64,000 nt of DNA from Vanilla planifolia (taxonomy: Eukaryota > Streptophyta > Magnoliopsida > Asparagales > Orchidaceae): positions 39,772,633-39,836,632 of the forward strand of contig CM043875.1 of NCBI GenBank assembly GCA_023846275.1, read 5' to 3'. The translations under genes and the position numbers were made by a program. Below the pieces are notes generated by a model. That model was not told the origin of the DNA. It saw nothing but the letters and a program-made list of their open reading frames with translations, and searched no databases. Each line of letters starts with the position of its first letter. The stretch's first letter is position 1. Positions 1 through 11,755 of the stretch are shown here, one piece after another.

Positions 1-639
1 AACACATTCTATTATCTCCCCATATTTAATCTGTTTTTTAAAGTGCATATTTCTTTTGTGGTTATTGGATAACCAAATTATATTAAAATTCATTAAAATT
101 TGATATTTTTCCATCTTTATTTCATAGGATAAGATGAATGGCCTTTATTTTTGGTTTGAAATTTAGTCAAAAAAAAAAAAAAGACATGGCGAGGATCCTC
201 ACTTTCCACACTGATAGTTTAAATTTGGAATTTTTGTGTAACACTTAAATGCATGTTAATGGCATCACAAAAAAGTATCACCTAAAATTTGATGCGTGAA
301 AAATTTTCAACAAGTAAAAAGAACATGTTTAGAAGTTTATTAATAGAGCATTTATTTTTGGGATGATTGACAAAAAAGTATGCAAAAAAAAAAGACTTTT
401 ATTGACCAGCCATGATAGTCAAGCTACTCTAAATTACGGTTAAGTGTTTAGATAACTTCAGCAAATTTCATGAATGCGTCCTTCATTTTCATGAAGAAGC
501 TCATAATAAATTTTAATTTCCATAGTGCTCGTCTCTTTTGTGGAGTAGTTCTCTAAAAGATATATAATTGAAGTGATTCTAATATATATAAGGTTATAGA
601 TATCCATTTTCAATAAAGAGTTGGTTTTGTATGAATGGT

Positions 640-770
640 TTAAGCCTCCTAAAAGGATGAAGGCTTGTCATGTCATGACATGATGCTTTAAGAGGGTTGA
701 AACTATGATTTTTAGGGCATGGCAATGTAAGCTTGTGGATAAGACCCTAAAACCATGCCCTCAACCCCAC
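640..770. repeat. Palindrome-rich patch in the intron
   Basis: A perfect 14-bp palindrome, CATGTCATGACATG, lies at about 669-682. It is followed by an inverted repeat with arms AGGGCATGG (714-722) and CCATGCCCT (753-761), flanked by outer arms GAGGGTTGA and TCAACCCC. This could be the remnant of a small inverted-repeat transposon (MITE), but no clear ends or target duplication are visible. Confidence 0.4.
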
Positions 771-885
771 ATGTTACCTTAAAGGGGTGGCGTAAAAGAG
801 TTCATTCAATTTGATCTTAAACAGGTTTTAGTACCTATAGATAATGTTGCTTCTTAATCCAACATGAATCCCCCTGCATCATGAA

Positions 886-1494
886 AGTAATAATTGCACA
901 TTTTTATGGTCAAATGACGTGAATATCAAAGTTATTTCATATTTGCAATAGTGGCAACTTTTTCACGTAAAAGAAAGACTTGATATTTTGAATTTGAAGA
1001 TGTTCATTATATGTTGTTTGAGAATTAAATGTTTATTTTGTGTTGAATGGTAAAAAGGATAAATTGTAGATATGTTTCTTTAGTTTGGGTTTTGATCTAG
1101 TTATTTCCTTCAAGCATAGAACAGCTAAATAGATTTCTCTTGTTTAAGAATAACTACAACTATGTTCATGTCATCTTTGTGGTGATAATTGCACAAACAA
1201 CTTGTTTTATGGTTAAATGAAGTGAATATCAAAGTTGTTTCTTATTTGCAAAAGTATAACCTTTTTACAAATAAAAGAAACATTTGGTTGGAGAATAAAT
1301 ATTTTGAATTTGAAGATGTTCATCACATGTTACTGTTTAATAGTTAAATGTTTATTTTATGTTGAATGGTAGAAAGGATAAATTATAGATGTCTCTTTAG
1401 TTTGGGCTTTGATCCAAGTCCTTCAAGCTTATAATAGCCATATAGATTTCTCATTTAAGAATAATTACAACTAGGTTCATGTCATATATGTGGT
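886..1494. repeat. Two-copy tandem duplication, ~300-bp unit
   Basis: Copy A (about 886-1183) and copy B (about 1184-1494) align along their whole length in the same order. Shared landmarks are TAATTGCACA, GTGAATATCAAAGTT, TTTGAATTTGAAGATGTTCA, TTGAATGGT, AAGGATAAATT, TAGTTTGGG and GTTCATGTCAT. Copies differ by scattered substitutions and short indels, so the duplication is old. It lies in the presumed intron upstream of the first visible kinase exon. Confidence 0.85.
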
Positions 1495-2121
1495 ATTATG
1501 TTGTAGGGGCAACTTTTTATATGCACTTTGCACTTTTTTACTTGTTTTCTTCCTCCTTACGGCTTGTGGTGTAGGTGAATTATTTCTCTTCCTTTATTAC
1601 TGTAATAGGACCATTCTTTCTGTCTACAACATCCAAGCTTGTCGCCATGCAGCCTTGCAACCCACAACCATCTCTTCAAGTCTAATCTAAGGCTTATGCA
1701 CACCTACTTGGGGGCCTACCTCACCCATACCTAATCTTAGGTCGTAAACGCTATACCTGAGGTTGCTCACTATTATCAAATTGTCATCCTAGTTGCCTCA
1801 ATCTAGGCCCCCTAAAGCAGCCAATTGTGGATAGATGATGAAGAAAGCCAAAAAAAAGGAAATGGATTCAGAAAAAATTTAAGCAATATTTTAGGCATAT
1901 CAAGTTTGTTAGAACTCAAATCATGCATTCATGAATGCAAAATGTTAAGCAATCATCTTTGATAAGAATAGTTAAAGGGATGGAGGTGTAAATATTCTTA
2001 AATAAAGAGATCTATGATTATTTTGTTAACTTGATGGACCTACTTGTTCTAAGGCCCAAATTGGAGGGATATTGAAAATTACCCTATAATAGTTTCTTGT
2101 TTACCAATTGCTATGTCTTAG

Positions 2122-5100
2122 CAAACGCTCTGCAATATTTGCATGAAAACGGCATTCTGCATCGGGACATAAAGCCTGGAAATATCTTAGTAAGTGCTTT
2201 TTTTCATGTTTTTATTTTACTTGTTTTGAAGCAATTTCAATTTCAAATGATGTCCAAATCTTTCCTACAGCTTGGTGGAGATCTTCATCCCCACTTGGCG
2301 GATTTTGGTTTAGCCATATATAAGAAAGATCTCCAACAATTGTCAATAGAGAATTGGAGATCATCGGGAAAGCCCACTGGTGGATTTCACAAAAAGAACA
2401 TGGTTGGGACTCTCATCTATATGGCACCAGAGATACTGAGGAATAACGTACATACTGAAAAATCTGATGTCTACAGTTTTTCTATTTCAATCAAGTGAGG
2501 TTCTTTCTCTTGTCTATAGTGAAAATTAAGATGAACAGTTCTATTCATATAACAGATTATATCCTATCTTTGTTCGTGAAAATATTTACACTTATATTTA
2601 TTTAATTTTGGCGATTGATTTGCAATGATATATGGTCAGTAAATGATTTTGCCGTTCTTGTTATTAACACTTTCTATTTCACTTAAGCATTTGCTGATGA
2701 AATAATATTCAGTGACCATATTAATAGATAAAGTCTACTTCAATATCTACGTTCTTTGCCATTCCAGGGGAAATCGATTGATGTAGCTCATGCATCTGAA
2801 CATTGTTTTCTCGTATCAGAACCATCATAATTCGTCTCTTATTTTGTAGCAATAATAAGTAATAAGGATGACAGATCTTTCATGTAGGCTGTAAAATGCT
2901 ATTATTTGGTAATTTGTGTCATAACTGGACGTTGATTTATATAAACCCATCAGAGAAAATGGGAAGAAACTGTATATCTGACACATTGCCTATGTTATGC
3001 AGTGAGCTTCTTACAGGTGTTGTTCCTTATACTGACCTACGATCAGAAGCTGAGGTATCAATTTTAACATTGTCATTTGTAAATCTAGAGCTTATATTGC
3101 ATGAATCCTTTTATTTCTACTAAAATCCGTATGCTTGTGTGCGTGTGGATGCATGTGTGGTCACAAATGTGTGTGCAATTTGTTATTCATGCTCTGGGCC
3201 TGTCTCATACGTGCCAAGCAGTGCTTTTTAATCCTTTACATGCAGTTTCATTGTTTTACTTATGTTGTAAATTGTTTGTACCTTCTTAAAGGCACATACG
3301 GTTCTTGAAATGAATTATACCGAGCAGAAGCTTACGGCAGCAGTAGTTTCTGAAGGATTGCGGCCTGTTCTTCCTCAATCTGGATCTGATGGCTTTGAAA
3401 AGATTTTGGCATTAATTCAGAGGTGTTGGCATTCAAACCCTTCTTGCAGACCATCTTTTGATCAGATAATCAATGAATTAGATGGAATAAAGAAGCTTGT
3501 AGTCCAAACGGAACATAGGGGGAAGACATCAGAAATCCTACCATCTTCTTTGAACAGCCAGTGTCAAAGTGGTATGAATGTCCGTTCATTTCCAGAGGAA
3601 TTAAACTGGTTCAAACAAGGAGAACTATCATCAAAGACTGCACTTAACGGCAGCACATGTATAAGACTGTGGCCTAGTTCTTTATCTAATGTTCTGCAGT
3701 ACTGTCCTACATTATCATGGGGATCTTTTGCAACACGTGGAGGAAGGGAGACAATGGAGGATACACACTTTTTGCTTCCCAAAATTTCTAATGAAAAAGA
3801 CATTCATGTGTTTGGGATTTTTGATGGTCATCGAGGTATCTTTCATGTACATTTTCTTATCATTTTGGTTTTGAATGATAGAGTATCATACATTTACAGA
3901 TGCTTGCCTGTTTTCTTTGGAAATGATTAAATATAAAATGGTTGAAGGAATATTTTCTTTTTAGATGGTCTTTGTTATTCCAGAATGTGATACAAGATTC
4001 ATGAAAGTGAATACCTGCAGGTGCAGCAGCAGCTGAATATTCTGCTAGAGCTCTTCCTGGGTTTCTGCAGAGAGCTGGAGAGAGCTGCAGGTTGAATTTT
4101 GTTATTGTTTATAAACTTATTTTCCACTCCATCCTTTTATGCTCTTTTTTCCTTTGTTTGGGTTTCTTTCATTGTTTACCATGGTGCAGTCCAGCAGATG
4201 CACTTACTGAAGCATTTATAAAGACTGATATTGCATTCAGAGAAGAACTTGCTTCAAATTGTATTTCTAAAAGGATTGTTCAGAAAAATTACCATCCTGG
4301 TTGTGCTGCACTAATAGCACTGATAGTTAGAAACATGCTTTTTGTAGCAAATGCCGGTGATTGTCGAGCCATCCTATGCCGTGCTGGTCGCCCATATCCC
4401 ATGAGTAAGGTACTACAATCTTTTTGGCATACTTATTTGCAGATGATTTAGGCTTCTTGTGTCTTTATTCTTTAGGATGCATGGCTGCTCATGTAAGCTT
4501 TTTTATCAAGTTTTTGACAATTACTACAGGAGCATCTTGCGAGCTGTCATGTGGAAAGGATCCGGGTTATGGATGCAGGCATGGAAGTGAAATGGAATGT
4601 GGATACATGGAGGGTTGGTCCTGCTGCACTTCAGGTTCTTCCACTTGCAAGTTAACAACATTCCTCTTAGAATTTTGTTCTTGTTCTTGTCTTTCATCAA
4701 GACAAGTTGAATAATGGCTTTGCTTTATTTCAGAATATTAGAGCTTTATATAGTTTTGTTATTTTTTTATATTATCCCATCTAGTTGCATTTCTTTTTAT
4801 GAACTCCCAAGAGAATCAAAGACAACAATTTTCAGGTTTATATAAATTACACCTTTGTTACTGATTTTCTATATCTAATAGTCTCCATGGCTATTTATTA
4901 TCTTTTTGTTTAAAGAGATTGTATTTTACATCATTGGTAACATTACTTTTTTTTTCTTTTAATATTTCAGGTTACACGGTCAATTGGTGATGGTGACTTG
5001 AAGCCTGCAGTCACTGCAGAGCCTGAGATCATAGAAACTACATTGTCTGCAGATGATGAATTTCTGGTAAAGTTCATATTATATGTTTTTGTCATGAATT

Positions 5101-6999
5101 CTAGGTCTTTTATAATTTGTATTCCCTATCTCTGCTTAGAAAGTGATGAAAAGGCCAAATTTCCTCCCGTGACTATGCAGACTCGAACTGAAGCTCTGAT
5201 TTCTGATACCCTATTTGTGTAGAGTTTGAATTTTAGATAATTATATGCTACTTAATAATGTGCTAATGTTCTAAAACAAATTAGAAGGATTATTATTCAA
5301 CATGACTAGCCTGCTAGAAATGACAGACTTGGTGAAAGAATGGAAGCAAGAATAATAACCAACTTAAACCTCCCTATCTCAACTCACTGCAAAAACTTGA
5401 CCCTGTGACAGTTCATGTAATTGGCTTCCAAAATCAAATTGATTCACTTCTACGCATTTGCTTATACTATTAGTACGATGTGGTTAGAGGTAGTCAATGG
5501 TGCAGATGAGAGGAATGATCATAGCTTACCCATAGGACGACGACATGGTGTGATGGACCATCTAATCTAGTCACATAGGGGGCAACGATGCAAAGATCAC
5601 ATAAATTTTATTGTCAAGCCTTTGTCAAAGAAGGGTAATCCTGCAGTCCAAGGTCTCTTCTGAATTCTCAAACCTTTATTATCTTTATGCTTTTATTTCC
5701 ATTGGGTTGACAAAGAAGACTAGATAGACTTTGAAGTCTACTTGTTTTCATTTGTCAGATTGTGTCATAGTCGAACAACTCCCTAGCTTGTCATCAAACC
5801 AGCTAATCAGATAGGCCTTCCCTTTTAATCTGAATCATTTCCATCCATGACCCTCTCCATATATCTTCCCATTCGACCATTTTTTCCTTGGCTTCCTTGT
5901 CGAAGTTGGCTAGACCGACTATGCTTCTTAGTTGGGAGTTGCTGGGTTAAAATTCTCCTTATTTGAAACCCTTTGTTTAGTCACGTTCTCTTGCCTTGCC
6001 CAGATCCCGTCACTTGCCATCGTAGATGGCTAGCTCTCCTCCACTCAAGCAGACTGCCATCTAACCGTTGCTGGTGCACCCAACTTGGCTTAATCCTCTC
6101 CTTGCTATAGCTTCCTGTTCGGGATGGCATTTGTCCTCATCTTTCTGATGGGTCCCTTCATTAGCCCGGTGTTGCCCTTTGGTTTGGGTAACCACTGCCA
6201 AACCATCCTAGAACAGAGCCTTCATTCCCCTATCTACCTAACCCAACAAGCATTTGTGACCCTCCACTTGTTATCTACTTCAACTATACAAGTTTCATCA
6301 CTCCTCTTATCATCCATCTCATTAAATTCTTCTCATGATTGACATATTAAGTCACTTCCTCTAATAAAAACAAACTAAGTCAAGTTTGGAAAAGATGGGG
6401 CAGATAGATACTGTAGCAAGAAGAAGAGGAAGCATTCCTTCCACCACTGTAATTGTTGCAGGGTGTTTCGATGGCTGTCTATCGGACAATCGTCGAGTGT
6501 CGTTGTAACGACAAAGCCCCCATAGCTTTCACTCAGATATAGTGGAGTTTTTGCTGTTTAAGGCTGCAGTTCTTTTTTTTTGTTGTCAAACAGGGTTGAG
6601 ATGATATCATCCATGATTTCATGCATTTGACAAAGAACAGATGTTGTTTATATCAAAATGATCGAAAGATTAGTCATTATACCCAAGAAAGAAAAACAAA
6701 TGAAGCATTCGTCCTGTGGTTTTGTATGATTTCATCTGTTTTGTGAGAAATGGAATGCACATAAATGGTAGGTTTGTTGAACTCACTTGAACTAAATGTT
6801 TCAGGTGATGGCCAGTGATGGATTATGGGATGCTGTGAGTAACAAAGAGGTGATATCTATTATAAACAATACAGTGAAGGAGCCTGCAATGTGCTCGAAG
6901 AGATTGGCTTCCGAAGCAATCGAACGAGGAAGCAAGGACAACATCACAGTTATTGTTGTATTCCTTCGGCCTGTCTCCACAGCTGAGAGAGTCTTCTAG
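2122..6999 (+). CDS. Protein kinase and PP2C phosphatase fusion protein (5' partial)
   Basis: Nine exons join in frame: 2122-2189, 2271-2494, 3003-3054, 3292-3835, 4021-4090, 4190-4409, 4530-4634, 4971-5066 and 6805-6999 (TAG at 6997). They give 523 residues plus a partial codon. All introns are GT-AG. The kinase C-lobe comes first, with HRDIKPGN (catalytic loop), ADFGLA (Mg loop), MAPEIL and the RCW segment near its end. The PP2C domain follows with GGRETMEDTH, FDGHRG, ANAGDCRAILCRAG, TRSIGDGDLKP, ASDGLWD and KDNITV, so the usual metal-binding aspartates are present. The order and the tail VSTAERVF match the plant protein 'protein kinase and PP2C-like domain-containing protein' (At2g40860, about 658 aa by memory), so roughly 135 N-terminal residues with the ATP-binding N-lobe should lie left of the window. 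After APE the usual YSFGI reads YSFSI. It probably phosphorylates and dephosphorylates Ser/Thr; substrates are not evident here. Confidence 0.93.
5320..6560. other. GC-richer, pyrimidine-rich insertion in the last intron
   Basis: The last intron of the kinase-PP2C gene (5067-6804) is 1.7 kb, far longer than the others (about 80-510 bp). Its middle differs in composition: it is richer in C on the + strand, especially 5800-6350, and keeps several CpGs around 6470-6520. I recognise no protein domain, terminal repeat or target duplication. It is most likely an unidentified transposon-derived insertion; exact edges are uncertain. Confidence 0.4.
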
Positions 7000-7091
7000 C
7001 TTTACCTCAGTTTGCTGTAATAATTTAAAGAGCTCTATAACCTGTTTGTGAGGCAAATGCTTCAAACATTTGACAAGCTATAATAACTTGA

Positions 7092-7102
7092 AATAAAATA
7101 AA
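7092..7102 (+). promoter_or_regulatory. Probable poly(A) signals of the kinase-PP2C gene
   Basis: Two overlapping AATAAA hexamers lie about 93-103 nt after the stop codon, a plausible 3'UTR length for a plant mRNA. Confidence 0.45.
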
Positions 7103-7410
7103 TTTATGAAGACATTTTTTTCATTTGATAAGATTATTATTCTGATGAAAACTAATGATCTTAGGCAAAGCTAATTAATCTGTAACAAACTTTGACTAAG
7201 CCCAGACTTGTTGTCAACAATAATAACCAAATCCAACATAAACAAAAAAAGACATCAAATCTCGATCTTTCAGATAAGAACTACACATTGGACGACAGGA
7301 TAAGAAGCATCTTCATTACTAAAAACAACTAATGTTGGGTTAAAAAAATCACCCTCTCCTGGAAATCGACGAAAGAAAGTGAAGTTCCAATATGTCATGA
7401 AGATGTACAA

Positions 7411-8681
7411 TCATGAAACAAGTACAGGAAGCATAAGGTCTTTGCTTGATTTCTTGCTGTAGTATGCATACAACAACAACTGCAAGGCTCCCAGCAGAGA
7501 TCCAATCCCATTTGGAAACTGCAATCAAGAAAAAGATTTGAATTCAGCTCAATTAGTTAAACCCAAGATCAAGAAAAGAGAAATTTGCCTTCTTCTTCCT
7601 CTGAATCCTCACATATATGAAGAGATCTTCCATCAACAGCCCGTAGGCAAAGAATGAGATGCTCATTAAGAACGTTGCTAAGGATAAATGGAAAGGCATG
7701 AACTCAACGCTCCTCGTTCGAATCACCAAATTCTGTTGCATCAAATCATAAACAGAGAAGATATAGAAACAAAGAAAGCCGGAATTCAGATTATTAGTTC
7801 TTACCATTATGAATAAAGGAGAAGCAAACATGGAAATGAGAGAGGCCACGCTTAGATACCCAACAAAGGCCTGCCGAGCACCATGGCTAAACATCTCCAG
7901 GCTGAAGTAAGCTATGAGAGCGAAGAGGGCAAAGACACCCATCAACAATCCACAGGTCTTGAGCTGAAGATATGTAGGCATCGATAATTTAATAATCATG
8001 CAGAAAGATGGGACTTTAGCAAAGGATGTGGTGAAATTTTGTACCTGTTTTTTTGGGTTGTCAGCGAAGAGGATGAAGAGGGTGATGTAAGTCAGTTGGA
8101 AAAGGGCACCGATGAAGTTCACGGTGACGACCAAAGGGACGCCTTTGGAAACGAAGGGAAGACCATACCATAAGCAGATGAGGCTGTTTAGAAGGGAGTA
8201 CAAATAGGGCAGACCGGAGAAAAGCTCCGTCGAGCGGTTCCGAACGATTCTTCTGAAGGTTGGTCTGCAAAGCATGGGTTAGCGATGGATGAAGGAGATG
8301 ATCTTCGGAAAGAGAAACAAAATTGATAAAAATGGCTCCTTTTGGTGAAGAAAACTCACATTGGCGAGAGGAATAGTACCAAGGCAGACAGGTTTCCTGC
8401 AAAAGACGAACACAGAAACAAAGTCCAGCTAAAGACCCCCCCACATTAACAGATCAAGCATACCAACCTAAAGCCCAAAGCCGAACGCGAGAGATCGAAA
8501 ACACAAGATGACATTTGTATCACGGGAAGAGTGCAAAACCAACAAACCACCATTGTGACACGCCATAAGGTTAAGAATGGACGGGGAAGGAGAAAGAATA
8601 GGAGGAACCTGCGAAACCGGCAGCAAATGTGCACATATCGTAGAGAGAAGGATCCGCCCCCCACAGAAGCGAAGAAGCCAT
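7411..8681 (-). CDS. SWEET2: SWEET2-type sugar transporter, complete
   Basis: Six exons read on -: 8681-8609, 8396-8360, 8264-8045, 7963-7805, 7732-7613 and 7518-7411 (TGA). Together they encode 238 residues, the normal SWEET length. Exon 2 is exactly 37 nt, a hallmark of plant SWEET genes, and every joint is GT-AG and keeps frame. The start ATG opens MASSLLWGADPS and is followed by the first MtN3/saliva repeat (about 18-105: AGNLSALVLFLSPIPTF, NSLICLWYG). The second repeat (about 112-225) includes FASPL, RTRSVEFMPF and PNG (205-207). Seven membrane segments are expected (3+1+3). Closest by eye to SWEET2 of clade I; Arabidopsis SWEET2 is a vacuolar-membrane glucose carrier (established), so tonoplast sugar sequestration is inferred. 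The gene is convergent with the kinase-PP2C gene; their stop codons are about 0.4 kb apart. No damage is seen. Confidence 0.95.
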
Positions 8682-8694
8682 CTTTCTCCTGCTC

Positions 8695-8698
<4 letters not shown>

Positions 8699-8739
<41 letters not shown>

Positions 8740-8742
8740 CTC
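8699..8742. repeat. (TC)n/(GA)n microsatellite in the SWEET2 5' leader
   Basis: An unbroken TC run on + at about 8699-8729 continues with interruptions to 8742. On the SWEET2 strand it is a GA tract beginning 18 nt before the ATG, so it probably lies in the 5'UTR. GA/CT tracts are common in plant 5'UTRs and core promoters. Frames reading through it encode only RE or SL dipeptide runs. Confidence 0.9.
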
Positions 8743-11700
8743 TTCTTCACCGTTGTGGCCTCTGGGTCTCCGTCAATCCAATTCACGGTCCCACCTGGCG
8801 CCTCAGCTGTGTTGAAGACACCCGCAAAGCTTTATGACAGAGCAAAAAATTAACCAAGGAACCCTGTCAATTTAAATGTACAATTTTTGCATAGATAGAT
8901 ACGTCGTTTTGATTTTCTTTATTCTTCCCAAAGGGCAATCATAGAAAACAAGTTGGATTAGCTTGCTTATGTAATGTGATTTGGTCCTTCTAAACAAACT
9001 CATCAAGCAATTTATTCTGATCGAGTTGTTTAAAAATCATTTATTTATTAATTAAAGCTCAGTTTATTTATTTGATAATTTTTTATCATTTTTGAGATTG
9101 ACACAAAAAAAATAATGCTTAGAAAAATTATTTTTTAAGAATTCTAAATTTTTAGTAACAAATACGTTAAGTGGTTGATTTTTGAAATATTTTTAAAGTG
9201 TAAATTTTCAAATAAAATTGAAAGTAGTTCGAAGATTGAATTTTTATAAATGATAATAATGATAACTTGATTTTTTACACTCAAGTATTAGAATTAAAGG
9301 AATTAAGAAGAGGATATTGATAGGAAGGTGTGAAATAGAAAAAAAGTAAAGAAGGGAAAGAATGGGTAAAATAAGATTTGTTTTCAATTTCATCTAAGAT
9401 TGATTAAGAATAATAGCTTGTAGAATAGTAATAATTAATGATACAAATTAGTTTTTATACAATACGATTTTAAATGAAATTTGTTAAGACAATAATAATC
9501 TAATCAATTAGTCAAATTCTCAAAAAAAAAAGAATCAAATATTTATTTAAATAAAACAATTAATAACTTAAACATAATAATTAATGGAGATATTTGTGAC
9601 AAATTTAATTTATTTTTTAGAATTTTTAAAAATGGGAAATAATCTATTATAAAGATGGATTAAATCATGATTTAACTAATTGAATACGTGTGGATCAATG
9701 GTGATAAGTTTCAATTATTGTATTGAGCAAGTTTGAGATGTTTCTTTATTTATATAATTGTTTTATATTGGATGTATATCATTCTTGTTCTCTATATGCT
9801 AAGATGTTTGGCTTATACTCAAACCTTTTGATCTTTAATTTGATAATAAAATATTTATTTGTTATTAAAAAAATATGAAGCTTGAGAATTATGTTAACTA
9901 GATAAAAGTTTTTAGTGTACGTTCAGCCTCATATAATAATGAAATAATAATGATTTGAAAAAATTATAAAATTAAAATAATAATTATTTTTTTGTTTTAT
10001 AATTTTTCATATGTTACACAATTATATGTATTTTGAGATAAGTATTTGAAGCAATTGGGATCTATTACATAAAATCAACAATAATTAAAAAATATCAAAT
10101 GTCATCCACTTTTATATGTACAACTAATGATTCGCATTGAAAGTGCCTAAATTGTTGCTTTAATTATGGACACATATATGCTTTTGAAAAGAACTTATAA
10201 GATGTTTTTAGTTATAATAGCTTTATCGAAATTAAAATTATAATAAAAAGTTAAAATATATATATATATAATAATAATAATAAAATAATACTAATAATAA
10301 TAATTCTATTGTTATAAGATGAAATTAAAGAGTTTGAAAATAAAAGGAATCAATTAGATTACTTTGTAGATTCATCTATTAAGTCAAGAGCTTGATTAAA
10401 TCATATTTGACTGATCTTTTTTGTTTGATTATTTTTTGGATCTTATATACCATGTCAACATTACTTTATGCTCATTCTCACATTTATGCTCTATAAAGGT
10501 CAACATCTTCATTTTTTATCACAAATAAAATCATCGAGATTGAGCTTGCCACAACCTTTGATTTCATATTTGCATTCGTGTTTTGTTACTAACTTGCTTA
10601 AGATTAGTAAAAGGTATATGTTTCTTGTGTATGCTTATGAAGCAATAAATTCACAATTTTTTATTAAAAAATATTCTTATATGAGTTAAAAAAAAAAAAA
10701 GAGTATTTTGTCCCAATCATTCAATTTGTAACATGTAGATATAAACTAATTAAAAAAATTATTATTGACTTAAATGAATTATTGGAAAGTATAACGTACA
10801 AGCTAATCACTTCCATTGCCGCCGTCCTCATGCATCATATTTTGCACATGCAATTGATGCCTTCAACGGTTTTGCTTCTCATTTGAATTTTCTCATGTGT
10901 TCCACCAGCCAAATAACCACCTAATAAATGTTCACTTTTGGATCTTGAATGAGCAAATGAATATTATAATACTCTATTAAATATATTATTGTATGCAAAT
11001 GAATACATACTTTGAACTAATTCAATTGTATTTAGGCTTAGCTCATAATCATCTCATAAAAGTTCAATTTGAGCTGAGGCAAACTTAACTGCTTGTAGTT
11101 CGATCTTCAAACTAATTAAATAAAAATTGATGATTATCCATAGTATTGATCGACACTTAGTAGTTGACAAACTTGTCTTGTCTCAATAGCATTTTATAGG
11201 ATATGAAATACACATATCAACCATCATGATAGCGAATGAAATTAGCTATTGCTAACTAAAAAGATTAGATAAAAAATAATTTCTAAATTTCAAATTAAGT
11301 TTATTTTTTTATTATTTGTTAAAATATAAATATTTAATAGTTATAAAAAAAAATAAAGTCAATAAAAATGTATTTTTGTACACCCTTTGAATGGTATATC
11401 AAACATATCTAATAAAACTTCGTAAAGGATAATGGAGCTGAGAAAACTCCAATTTGATACAAAATTTTATTAATGTATATAGCTTGAGTTGCAGAGGTTC
11501 GAGGACAATTTTGCTTTTGTATAATTTGAAAAGGATGCATATCAATAAAATCAAGAGATAGAGAGTGGTCTAATTTGGGTATTTTAAGATAAAAATAAAC
11601 TTTTGTGTTATTTACAACTTTGAATTGAAAACAAATATCTCCTTAAAATTGAAAATATGATATTTGATGGATAAAAAAAAACTTTCATGATCCCAAGAGG

Positions 11701-11755
11701 GAAGACCACAAATAGAGAAAAAGATAAAATATTTTCACAAGACTTTTTAGAAGAG
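8743..11755. other. SWEET2 upstream region and AT-rich intergenic DNA
   Basis: The first few hundred bases are presumably the SWEET2 promoter; I see no convincing TATA box at the expected distance. From about 9000 the DNA is strongly AT-rich, with simple TA and TAA tracts near 10258-10300. I see no gene. A 73-codon open frame at 10468-10689 has no recognisable similarity. Confidence 0.5.

Larger units (their letters stand above)
1..2121 (+). other. Large 5' intron of the kinase-PP2C gene (or sequence upstream of it)
   Basis: No kinase N-lobe coding sequence is visible here on either strand: no glycine-rich loop and no catalytic lysine context. The first recognisable exon begins at 2122 directly after a TTAG acceptor and in mid-codon, so this stretch is best read as intron with earlier exon(s) left of the window. 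It is AT-rich and holds a palindromic patch (about 640-770) and a tandem duplication of about 300 bp (886-1494), listed separately. A 66-codon open frame at 1490-1690 resembles no protein I know. Confidence 0.6.

Noticed and set aside
2097-2121. ATG at 2097 as the start of a short kinase
   Set aside because: It lies in the intron just before the acceptor; starting there would omit the whole N-lobe while the family has about 135 residues upstream.
8061-8444. 127-codon frame on - overlapping SWEET2 exons 2 and 3
   Set aside because: It reads through an intron in a frame different from the transporter and has no similarity of its own.
8531-8837. Open frames on + across the TC repeat (8531-8815 and 8577-8837)
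   Set aside because: They lie opposite SWEET2 exon 1 and its leader and consist largely of SL dipeptide runs from the microsatellite.
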